A model generated the notes under the pieces. It was not told the DNA's origin. It saw nothing but the letters and a program-made list of their open reading frames with translations, and searched no databases. The position numbers were made by a program, and so were the translations under genes. A stretch of DNA of 33,683 bases from an uncultured Peptoniphilus sp. (GTDB lineage: Bacteria > Bacillota > Clostridia > Tissierellales > Peptoniphilaceae), in contig CABTZF010000020.1 of the NCBI GenBank assembly GCA_902489255.1, positions 1 to 33,683 of the forward strand. Reading direction: 5' to 3'. Below are positions 1 to 6,480 of the stretch, one piece after another; positions within the stretch are counted from its first letter, which is position 1, and every line of letters begins with the position of its first letter.

Positions 1-129
1 AACCCAAATTCTTTTAGAACCACAGTGAGGACAAGTATCCATCTTTTTAACAGAAGCATAGACATGAATAAAGTCATTATACTCATAAAAGCTATCAAAA
101 ATTACAACTTTAAATCCCTACAAATTCAT
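1..129 (-). pseudogene. ISL3-family transposase, N-terminal fragment with an early in-frame stop
   Basis: Minus-strand translation from 117 gives a 39-residue open stretch that runs off the window. Its features are a GFKVVIFDSF start, FIHVYASVKK in the middle and a CPHCGS zinc-finger half-site near the edge. This is the layout of the N-terminal zinc-binding domain of ISL3 transposases. The only plausible ATG in frame (127-129) is followed two codons later by TAG (118-120), and no ribosome-binding site precedes it. One C-to-T change of a CAG glutamine codon would explain the stop. Alternatives are an unusual start codon or a sequencing error. Family assignment is by recognition of the motif layout only, since the catalytic DDE region is outside the window. 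Confidence 0.55.
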
Positions 130-220
130 GTTATTATTTTGCACTTATATACACATCCTAGCTTTGTTTGTTGTTATTTTAAGTTTAGGACTAAATGCGT
201 ATAAGTGCAATTTTTTTTCA

Positions 221-260
221 TAAAAATATCTGCTGAAGATTTTACTCTCCAACAGATATT
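221..260 (-). terminator. Strong hairpin with T-run at the IS end, downstream of tkt
   Basis: Arms 225-239 and 246-260 pair over 15 positions (two G-U pairs) around a 6-nt loop (240-245). On the minus strand a run of five T follows. It lies about 25 bp beyond the transketolase stop, so it should end the tagA-tkt transcript before it enters the IS. It belongs to the IS end, so it probably also shields the transposase from outside transcription. Confidence 0.65.
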
Positions 261-285
261 ATAGAGCCATTTTTAACGTAATATT

Positions 286-2232
286 TTATAATTCTTCGAT
301 TGTCTTTTTTATATTTTCTACTGTTATTCCAAAATATTGGTAAACTTCTTTAGCCGGTCCGCTGATTCCAAAGGAATCTATGGAAATATTTTTGCCTTCA
401 AGCCCTGTGAATTTTTGCCAGCCAAAAGATGAAGATGCTTCCACGCTCAGCCTTTTCTTTATATTTTTAGGTAAAATCTTTTCTCTATATTTTGCCGTTT
501 GGGCTTCAAAAAGTTCCATTGAAGGCATACTTACTACTCTCACATTTTTCATATCTTTTGTGGCTTCAAGTGCAAGATGAACTTCAGAGCCTGTAGCTAT
601 TATAATTTTTTCAAGTTCCGTTTCTTCTCTTTTTATAATATAAGCTCCCCTTGCAGCTTCTTTAGAAGAATTTTCAAGCTGGGGCAAATTTTGTCTGGTT
701 AAAATAAGGGCCACAGGAGTATTTTTTGACTTCATTGCAAGATTCCAAGCTACGCAAGTTTCTCTTCCATCTGCAGGTCTAAATACTATTAAATTTGGTA
801 TGGACCTTAACATTGCAAGGTGTTCTATTGGTTGGTGGGTTGGACCGTCTTCTCCTACTCCAATAGAATCGTGAGTTAAAATATAAATATTTGGAATATT
901 CATTAAAGATGCAAGTCTTATTGTCGGTTTCATATAGTCGGAAAATACTAAAAATGTTGCACAGTAAGGTCTCAAGCCACCATGCAATAACATACCATTT
1001 GTTATAGCTCCCATAGCATTTTCACGCACTCCAAAAGTTAAGTTTCTTCCTGCTCTGTTGTCCTTGGAAAAGTATTCTTCTCCATCTAGTGAAGATTTGT
1101 TTGAAGGTCCAAGATCTGCGGAGCCTCCAAATATATTATTATAATTTTGGCCTATATGATTTAATACCTTGCCAGATGTCGCCCTTGTTGCCATAGGTTT
1201 GTCAAAAGACTTATAAAAATCTTCATCAATATATTCATAGTCTTTGTGAATTTCTAAGCTATCCATATAGGCTTTATAAAGGTCCGGATATTTTTTTCTA
1301 TAAGCATTTTCCTTATTCATAGCCTCATTATATTTTTCCTTTAAACTTCCAACTATTTGAGAAAAATTAGCCTTAACTTCATCATCAACATAAAAATCCT
1401 CATCTTTCATACCAAAAAATTTTCTTGTTGCCTTAATATTTTCAGGACCAAGAGGTGAACCGTGAGTCTTTTCAGAGCCTGCCATAGGACTTCCATAGCC
1501 GATTTGAGTATTCACTTTTATAAGAGCTGGATTTGAACTGTTTTTTGCCGCCTCAATAGCTTTAGAAATTTCTTCTAAATTATTTCCGTCTTCTACAACA
1601 AAAGTATCCCAATTTAAGGCCTTGTATCTTTCTAAAACATCTTCTGTAAAAGCCAAATCAGTGGAACCTTCGATTGTTATATTATTTGAATCATACAAAA
1701 CTATGAGTTTTTTTAAATTTAAAGTTCCGGCCAAGGAAGATGCTTCATTAGAAATTCCTTCCATTAAACAGCCATCTCCAACTAAAGCATAAGTATAATG
1801 ATCAACTAACTTAATATCTCTATTATAGATATTGGCAAGTTTTTCTTCCGCCAAAGCCATTCCAACAGCCATAGCTATACCTTGACCCAAAGGTCCTGTT
1901 GTTGCTTCAACTCCAAGAGTATGTCCATATTCTGGATGTCCCGGTGTTTTTGAAAGTAATTGTCTGAAATTTTTCAAATCTTCAAGACTTAAACCATAGC
2001 CAAAAAGATAAAGTAAAGAATATAAAAGAGCGCTTCCGTGACCAGCTGACAGAATAAACCTATCTCTATTGTGCCAGGTCGGATCAAGGGGATTATGCTT
2101 TAAATGATCTTTAAAAAGTTCATAGACCATTGGGGCAGCTCCAAGCGGCAATCCCGGATGACCCGAATTTGCTTTTTGAATCTGATCAATAGATAACATT
2201 CTAATTGTATTTACATTTTTAATATCTTTCAT
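286..2232 (-). CDS. tkt: Transketolase
   Basis: A thiamine-diphosphate enzyme of the pentose phosphate pathway that moves two-carbon ketol units between sugar phosphates. At 648 residues it is close to the usual length. It has NSGHPG (His25), AGHG (His65), the ThDP/metal motif GDGCLMEG at 152-159, GGSADLGPSNKS near 369-380, the catalytic glutamate in GVRENAMG (Glu404) and GPTHQP (His466). The start has AAGGAG a few bases upstream. It follows the tagA-like glycosyltransferase gene by 19 bp and is probably co-transcribed with it. The IS end begins 17 bp after its stop. All three domains (ThDP, pyrimidine-binding, C-terminal) appear intact. Confidence 0.97.
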   Translation of the reverse strand: MKDIKNVNTIRMLSIDQIQKANSGHPGLPLGAAPMVYELFKDHLKHNPLDPTWHNRDRFILSAGHGSALLYSLLYLFGYGLSLEDLKNFRQLLSKTPGHPEYGHTLGVEATTGPLGQGIAMAVGMALAEEKLANIYNRDIKLVDHYTYALVGDGCLMEGISNEASSLAGTLNLKKLIVLYDSNNITIEGSTDLAFTEDVLERYKALNWDTFVVEDGNNLEEISKAIEAAKNSSNPALIKVNTQIGYGSPMAGSEKTHGSPLGPENIKATRKFFGMKDEDFYVDDEVKANFSQIVGSLKEKYNEAMNKENAYRKKYPDLYKAYMDSLEIHKDYEYIDEDFYKSFDKPMATRATSGKVLNHIGQNYNNIFGGSADLGPSNKSSLDGEEYFSKDNRAGRNLTFGVRENAMGAITNGMLLHGGLRPYCATFLVFSDYMKPTIRLASLMNIPNIYILTHDSIGVGEDGPTHQPIEHLAMLRSIPNLIVFRPADGRETCVAWNLAMKSKNTPVALILTRQNLPQLENSSKEAARGAYIIKREETELEKIIIATGSEVHLALEATKDMKNVRVVSMPSMELFEAQTAKYREKILPKNIKKRLSVEASSSFGWQKFTGLEGKNISIDSFGISGPAKEVYQYFGITVENIKKTIEEL

Positions 2233-2251
2233 TTCTTCTCCTTTTTATAAA

Positions 2252-3007
2252 TTACCTTACACTTTTTTTATCTAATAAAATGGAAAACAAAAATTTAGGA
2301 ATGGACAGTTGTCTTTTAATCCTTGAAGGGTCTGATATCAGCCTATAAAACCATTCTAAATTCAATTTAATAAAAATTTCCGGAGCTCTTTTTGCCTTCC
2401 CTGCCAGTATGTCCAAGACTCCGCCATTGCCGATAATTATTTTTGCCCTTAATTTATGATAATTTTTATCTATCCAAATTTCTTGTTTTGGAAAACCTAA
2501 ACCTACAAAAATTATATGCACATTCTTAGAATTTATTTCTTCAATAATTGAATTTTCTTCCGATGAATTTTCAACCCCCATATGGCTTCCCATAAAATAG
2601 CCGTTGTGAAAACCTACAACCTTTAAATTTTTGTATTTTTTCTCTACGTTAATAGCGGCATCTTTGGCAACACCTTCCACGCCCCCTAAAAAATATAAGT
2701 TTAATCCCAACTCATCAGCAAGTTTTAATAGCTCAACAGAAGTATCAAACCCTGTGACTCTTTCCTTTAAAGGCTTTTTTCTCATTTTTGATCCATAAAT
2801 AAGGCCAATTCCGTCTGCTATAACAAGCTCAGCCCTATTAATTAAATCTTGCAAATTTTTATCTTCTTTAGCTGTCATGACAATCTCAGTATTAGGTGTA
2901 TAAATTCTATTTAATTTTTTTGATTGTAGAAAATCTCGTAAAATTTTTATATTTTCTTCAAAAGAAATATTGCAAATTTCCACTCCAAAAATACTTACCT
3001 TTTCCAT
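2252..3007 (-). CDS. tagA: WecG/TagA/CpsF-family glycosyltransferase
   Basis: 251 residues, the normal length for this family (GT26), which adds N-acetylmannosamine or a related sugar to a GlcNAc-diphospho-undecaprenol carrier during wall teichoic acid or surface polysaccharide synthesis. The catalytic residues known from TagA enzymes, Thr37 (TPNTEI) and Asp65 (ADGIGL), are both present at the same numbers. VGLGFPKQEIW follows, and the C-terminal region contains SDPSRIKRQ, typical of the membrane-docking tail. The ATG is preceded by AAGGGT. No other teichoic acid gene is nearby, so the exact acceptor and product cannot be told from context. tkt follows after 19 bp. Confidence 0.88.
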   Translation of the reverse strand: MEKVSIFGVEICNISFEENIKILRDFLQSKKLNRIYTPNTEIVMTAKEDKNLQDLINRAELVIADGIGLIYGSKMRKKPLKERVTGFDTSVELLKLADELGLNLYFLGGVEGVAKDAAINVEKKYKNLKVVGFHNGYFMGSHMGVENSSEENSIIEEINSKNVHIIFVGLGFPKQEIWIDKNYHKLRAKIIIGNGGVLDILAGKAKRAPEIFIKLNLEWFYRLISDPSRIKRQLSIPKFLFSILLDKKSVR

Positions 3008-3040
3008 ATTACCCTTGCCTTTTCTAAATTACCTTTATTG

Positions 3041-3069
3041 ATTTTACCATAGGGAGGGATTTTTTTCCA
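3041..3069 (-). promoter_or_regulatory. Probable sigma-A promoter of tagA-tkt (extended -10)
   Basis: Minus strand: TGGAAA (3064-3069), a 17-bp spacer, then TAAAAT (3041-3046) preceded by TGG, an extended -10 arrangement. It lies about 35 bp upstream of the tagA start. Confidence 0.5.
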
Positions 3070-3250
3070 TAATAATGTACAGCCTAAATATGCTTATGGC
3101 AAAGTTATAATTTTCATTTGCATCTAATTTGGATTTTAAATAAATTCGTTTTTTTTAAATAAAATTTAATAGCTAATAAACATATTGGAATAATTAAACT
3201 CCTTGTCTAACCAATGATATTCGAATTATAATGATGGGCAGTCACATAAC

Positions 3251-3382
3251 AAGAAAAAATTTTCCAATTGCAAAAGGACAGTCCTAAAGGACAGTCCTCA
3301 GAAAACACAGTTTTAAAAGAAAATTTTCAGTTGCAAAAGGACAGTCCTCAGAAAAAAATGACATGCTCTAAAGGACAGTCCC
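3251..3382. repeat. Cluster of REP-like AGGACAGTCCT palindromes
   Basis: The 11-bp perfect palindrome AGGACAGTCCT occurs at 3275-3285, 3288-3298 and 3338-3348, with a one-base variant at 3372-3382. The first and third copies sit in longer direct repeats (about 3251-3304 and 3317-3355) sharing GAAAA, TTTTC, TTGCAAAAGG and CAGAAAA. The first long repeat carries an extra 13-bp duplication. The core resembles GGGACTGTCCC-type REP sequences mobilised by RAYT transposases; that link is inference. Confidence 0.7.
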
Positions 3383-3435
3383 AAATTCCAAAATTTCACA
3401 AATTAAAACTTTATTAAATTTTTTTATCAAAATGT

Positions 3436-3461
3436 AAAAAGAGCTGTTAAAAAACAGCTCT
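3436..3461 (-). terminator. Rho-independent terminator of the acpS-nnrD/mazF transcript
   Basis: Arms AGAGCTGTT (3440-3448) and AACAGCTCT (3453-3461), a perfect 9-bp stem with a 4-nt loop. A T-run follows on the minus strand, starting 23 bp after the mazF stop. Confidence 0.85.
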
Positions 3462-3483
3462 AAATATGTAGGTCCAAACAATA

Positions 3484-3828
3484 TTATTTTATTCCCAAAC
3501 TAACTTTAATAGCATCGTCAATACTAGTCATAACATCATCGTCAAATCTGCCAATTTTTTCTCTCAACCTTTTTTTATCTATTGTTCTTATTTGTTCTAA
3601 CAATATTACTGAATTTTTTGGAAGCGGTACAGTTTTTGCTTTTACATTAATATGGGTAGGCAGTTTAGCTTTATTTAGTTGGCTTGTTATAGCGGATACT
3701 ATGATAGTTGGAGAATATTTATTGCCAACATCGTTTTGGACAACCACAACAGGTCTAACGCCACCCTGTTCAGATCCAATAACCGGCGAAAGGTCTGCAT
3801 AAAATATATCTCCTCTTTTTATTATCAT
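3484..3828 (-). CDS. mazF: MazF/EndoA-type mRNA interferase (toxin), no adjacent antitoxin
   Basis: 114 residues, very similar along its length to Bacillus subtilis EndoA/MazF as I remember it: KRGDI at the start, SEQGGVRPVVVVQND, KLPTH and SVILLEQIRTIDK. The catalytic residues of that enzyme, Arg25 and Thr48, fall at the same positions here. The family cuts single-stranded RNA at short motifs (UACAU in B. subtilis). The start has AAGGTGAG four bases upstream. The gene follows the acpS-nnrD fusion by 46 bp, so there is no room for a MazE/EndoAI antitoxin. In B. subtilis the order is acpS, ydcC, alr, antitoxin, endoA, so this looks like a reduced version of the same neighbourhood. Cleavage specificity is not inferable. 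Confidence 0.93.
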   Translation of the reverse strand: MIIKRGDIFYADLSPVIGSEQGGVRPVVVVQNDVGNKYSPTIIVSAITSQLNKAKLPTHINVKAKTVPLPKNSVILLEQIRTIDKKRLREKIGRFDDDVMTSIDDAIKVSLGIK

Positions 3829-3874
3829 ACTCTCACCTTTTTGGTCGAAGAAAATATCCCACTTAATTATATAT

Positions 3875-5041
3875 TTATATTATATTTTTGTCAATTGCCA
3901 TGAATGCTCGGGGCAAGTAATCAATTATATCCCCTGCCCTCAAAGAAATCTCTCCAATTTCTTCCTTGGCAAAATCTCCTGCCAAACCATGGACATAGGC
4001 CCCTACTTTGGCAGCTTCAAAGGGAGAAAAAATTTTTAAAAGAGCACTTATCACTCCGGTTAAGACATCTCCTGCCCCTGCTGTTGCCATGCCCGGATTT
4101 CCGCTTTTGTTAATATAAACCCTTTCTCCATCTGTAACAACGGTTCCCATACCTTTTAAAAGTAAAATTACTTTATTCTTCTTGGCATAATCTTTGGCAA
4201 CTTTTTCTCTATTTGCATTTATATAAGCTGCATCAAGACCTGTAAGCCTTGCAAATTCAAGAGGATGCGGGGTTAAAACACTTGTAAAAGGTTCCCTGCC
4301 CTTAAAAGGATCTGTAAACTTGGCTAAATTATTTATACCATCAGCATCAATTAATAAGGGCTTATTTATTTTTAACACTTCCCTCAAAATTTCCGCTGAT
4401 TTTTCATTGGTCCCCATGCCTGGTCCTATTGCAAGTATATCTAAAGTTTTGGCAAAGTCCGTTAGTTCATTGGTGTTGGAAAAAGACTTGGCAATAGGTT
4501 CAATATATTTTATTGTCATAATATCAAAAATTTCTTTATCTACAATATTGTAAACAAGACCTGCACCTGATTTTAAACAGGCCGTGGAAGATAGGTAAAC
4601 GGATCCGGTCATCCCATAGCTTCCACCTATTATTCCAATTTTCCCATATGTTCCCTTGTGAGAATTTAAGTTTCTTTTTGGAATAATTCCTATAAATTCT
4701 TCTTCAATTTTAATTTCTTTTTTCCATAACTTTGCAAAAGCAATAGCGTAAGATTTTTCATGAGCTACGGAAAGCTGATAAAGCTCATCTTTAAATCTTC
4801 CATAGGGCTTTTTGCCTTGGTGAAAAATTTCTATTTCCTTTGGAGGGAAAGTTATTTGACTTTCATTTGCTTTTATAATGGCCTCTTTTGCAGCAAAAAT
4901 TCCTGCCATCCTCTCAAAGGGATTTTTTCTTTTATTAATATAAGTTATTTCTTCTTCTGTAAAAATTTTATCCATGAAATTAGGGTGCTTTTTATATAAG
5001 TCCCTTATCCTCTTTATCTTAACAATATCAAGACCGTACAT
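3875..5041 (-). CDS. Fusion protein: holo-ACP synthase (AcpS) + ADP-dependent NAD(P)H-hydrate dehydratase (NnrD)
   Basis: 388 residues with two enzymes in one frame. Residues 1 to about 110 are AcpS, which transfers phosphopantetheine from CoA to acyl carrier protein. They contain GLDIV with metal ligand Asp5, FTEEE, FAAKEAIIKA with Glu53, and SVAHEKSYAIAFA at 91-103. Residues about 115-388 are the ribokinase-like NnrD/CARKD fold, which dehydrates damaged NAD(P)H hydrates using ADP. They contain GKIGIIGGSYGMTGS, GPGMG (206-210), DADGIN (232-237), LTPHPLE, KGMGTVV (296-302) and NPGMATAGAGDVLTG with Asp325. The epimerase half (NnrE) found in bifunctional Nnr proteins is absent. The frame is continuous through the junction. 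The start ATG is the first in frame; its ribosome-binding site is weak. mazF lies downstream. Confidence 0.9.
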   Translation of the reverse strand: MYGLDIVKIKRIRDLYKKHPNFMDKIFTEEEITYINKRKNPFERMAGIFAAKEAIIKANESQITFPPKEIEIFHQGKKPYGRFKDELYQLSVAHEKSYAIAFAKLWKKEIKIEEEFIGIIPKRNLNSHKGTYGKIGIIGGSYGMTGSVYLSSTACLKSGAGLVYNIVDKEIFDIMTIKYIEPIAKSFSNTNELTDFAKTLDILAIGPGMGTNEKSAEILREVLKINKPLLIDADGINNLAKFTDPFKGREPFTSVLTPHPLEFARLTGLDAAYINANREKVAKDYAKKNKVILLLKGMGTVVTDGERVYINKSGNPGMATAGAGDVLTGVISALLKIFSPFEAAKVGAYVHGLAGDFAKEEIGEISLRAGDIIDYLPRAFMAIDKNII

Positions 5042-5055
5042 TTAACCACTTCCAT

Positions 5056-5084
5056 TTGACTTTATTATAAATAATTAGTATAAT
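5056..5084 (+). promoter_or_regulatory. Sigma-A promoter of tyrS-pepD
   Basis: TTGACT (5056-5061), a 17-bp spacer and a perfect TATAAT (5079-5084). Transcription should start near 5091, which sets the length of the T-box leader. Confidence 0.8.
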
Positions 5085-5090
5085 AATTTT

Positions 5091-5229
5091 ATTATAACAT
5101 ATCTAAGACTGTGAAGATATACAGTAGGCTTGTAGCTGAATTACAATATCGGAGTCGAATATTTACTTAAGGCCTTGGTGAAGAAAGGTGGTACCACGAA
5201 TGCGTCCTTTCAGCTTATGGCCTTTTTTT
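5091..5229 (+). promoter_or_regulatory. T-box leader of tyrS, compact form
   Basis: The T-box core AAGGTGGTACCACG (5185-5198) followed by TGCGTCCTTTC is the conserved antiterminator region. Its UGGU bulge would pair with the ACCA end of uncharged tRNA-Tyr. The competing terminator pairs AAGGCC (5169-5174) with GGCCTT (5219-5224) and AAAGG (5184-5188) with CCTTT (5206-5210), followed by seven T. Only about 80 nt lie between the predicted start of transcription and this region. They can fold into a small stem I: GACT 5107-5110 with AGTC 5153-5156, GATAT 5116-5120 with ATATC 5146-5150, and TGTA 5131-5134 with TACA 5142-5145. Candidate tyrosine specifiers (UAC) are at 5120-5122 and 5142-5144. T-box identity is secure; the fold and specifier are inference. 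Confidence 0.85.
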
Positions 5230-5241
5230 ATGGAGGTAACG

Positions 5242-6471
5242 ATGGAGAAAAATGTATTTGACGTGTTAGAAGAAAGAGGGTTTATAGATTCAGTTACTGA
5301 TGAAGAAAACCTACGTGAACTTTTGGCAAAGGAAAAAATTAAATTCTATATAGGTTTTGATGCAACAGCAGACTCATTAACCCTTGGTCATTTTTTGCAA
5401 ATAAGAGTTATGCAACATATGCAAAGAGCAGGACATATACCGGTTGCTCTCTTGGGGGGAGGTACAACTTCTATAGGTGACCCTTCAGGTAAAAATGACA
5501 TGAGAAAACTTATGACCAGGGAAACAATTGACCATAATGCAAATTGCTTTAAAGAACAGATTTCAAGATTTCTTGATTTTTCTGATGGAAAAGGTCTAAT
5601 TTTAAATAATGCCGACTGGCTTTTAGACCTTAATTTCTTGGAATTTATGAGGACAATCGGTGTGCATTTTTCAGTAAATAGGATGTTAACTTTTGACTGC
5701 TATAAAAATAGAATGGAAAAAGGACTGACTTTCTTTGAGTTTTCTTATATGCTAATGCAATCTTATGATTTCTTGCACTTATATAGAAATTATAAGGTAA
5801 AACTTGAACTGGGCGGTTCAGATCAGTGGTCAAATATTATCGGCGGCTATGAACTTGTAAGAAAGTTGGAAGATGACAAGGTTTATGGAATGACCTTTAA
5901 ACTTTTGATTACCGCCAACGGTATAAAAATGGGTAAAACTGAAAAAGGTGCCGTTTGGTTATCAAAAGAAAAAACATCTCCCTATGAAATGTTCCAATAT
6001 TTAAGAAACACTGACGACAGAGATGTTATAAAGTTTTTAAAATTATTAACCCTTTTAGATCTTAAAGAAATTGAAAAATATGAAAAATTGGAAGGTCAAG
6101 AATTAAATAAGGCCAAAGAACTTTTAGCCTATGAAGTTGTTAAAGATGTTCACGGCAAAGAAGAAGCAGACAAAGCTCTTAAGGCATCAAAAGAAATGTT
6201 TGGCGGAGAAGGCAGTGCAGAAAATATTCCTACAAGTCAAATGGATAGGGCTGAATTTAAAGAAGGAGTGGGAATTTTAAACCTTTTGAATGAAATAGGT
6301 TTTGCAAAAACAAATTCCGAAGCTAGAAGGTTAATAAACCAAGGCGGCATATCCCTCGGTGATGAAAAAATAACTGATCCCGCTATCATAATAAAAGAAA
6401 AAGACTTCAAAAATGACGAAATTATTTTAAAAAAAGGTAAGAAATTATATCATAAAATAACTATTAAATGA
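5242..6471 (+). CDS. tyrS: Tyrosyl-tRNA synthetase
   Basis: Class I synthetase that charges tRNA-Tyr in the cytoplasm. It has 409 residues from the ATG at 5242, which has GGAGG five bases upstream. A longer in-frame start at 5188 is rejected because it lies inside the T-box hairpins. It shows the HIGH-type motif as TLGH at 47-50 (first His replaced by Thr), tyrosine-pocket residues in SYMLMQSYD (Tyr169, Gln173, Asp176), GGSDQW at 191-196, KMGKT (the KMSKS equivalent) at 229-233 and a C-terminal S4-like RNA-binding domain from about 345. Expression should rise when tRNA-Tyr is uncharged, via the upstream T-box. pepD starts 9 bp after the stop and is probably co-transcribed. Confidence 0.97.
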   Translation: MEKNVFDVLEERGFIDSVTDEENLRELLAKEKIKFYIGFDATADSLTLGHFLQIRVMQHMQRAGHIPVALLGGGTTSIGDPSGKNDMRKLMTRETIDHNANCFKEQISRFLDFSDGKGLILNNADWLLDLNFLEFMRTIGVHFSVNRMLTFDCYKNRMEKGLTFFEFSYMLMQSYDFLHLYRNYKVKLELGGSDQWSNIIGGYELVRKLEDDKVYGMTFKLLITANGIKMGKTEKGAVWLSKEKTSPYEMFQYLRNTDDRDVIKFLKLLTLLDLKEIEKYEKLEGQELNKAKELLAYEVVKDVHGKEEADKALKASKEMFGGEGSAENIPTSQMDRAEFKEGVGILNLLNEIGFAKTNSEARRLINQGGISLGDEKITDPAIIIKEKDFKNDEIILKKGKKLYHKITIK

Positions 6472-6480
6472 GGTGATTGT

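Larger units (their letters stand above)
1..268 (-). mobile_element. End of an ISL3-like insertion sequence (rest lies beyond the left edge)
   Basis: On the minus strand the element begins at 268 with GGCTCTATAATATCTGTT. The GGCTCT start is typical of ISL3-family terminal repeats. A transposase N-terminus reads towards position 1. It lies only 17 bp beyond the transketolase stop codon. Two nested hairpins are visible: one at 225-260, and one whose arms TTGCACTTATA (139-149) and TATAAGTGCAA (200-210) sit just upstream of the transposase. A related copy of the outer ~46 bp occurs as a free-standing palindrome at 33239-33290. Only one end is present, so target duplication cannot be tested; the 8 bp to compare are 269-276. 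Confidence 0.7.
3008..3483. other. 476-bp intergenic region between mazF and tagA
   Basis: No credible reading frame. It holds the tagA promoter at its left side, a cluster of REP-like palindromes (3251-3382) and the mazF terminator (3436-3461). The stretch 3075-3250 is very A+T-rich and shows nothing I can name. Confidence 0.6.

Noticed and set aside
3251..3382. CRISPR array
   Set aside because: Repeats are short palindromes with irregular spacing, no regular spacers and no cas genes nearby.
5188..5241. N-terminal extension of TyrS starting at 5188
   Set aside because: The extra 18 codons lie inside the T-box antiterminator/terminator, and ATG 5242 has a strong ribosome-binding site.
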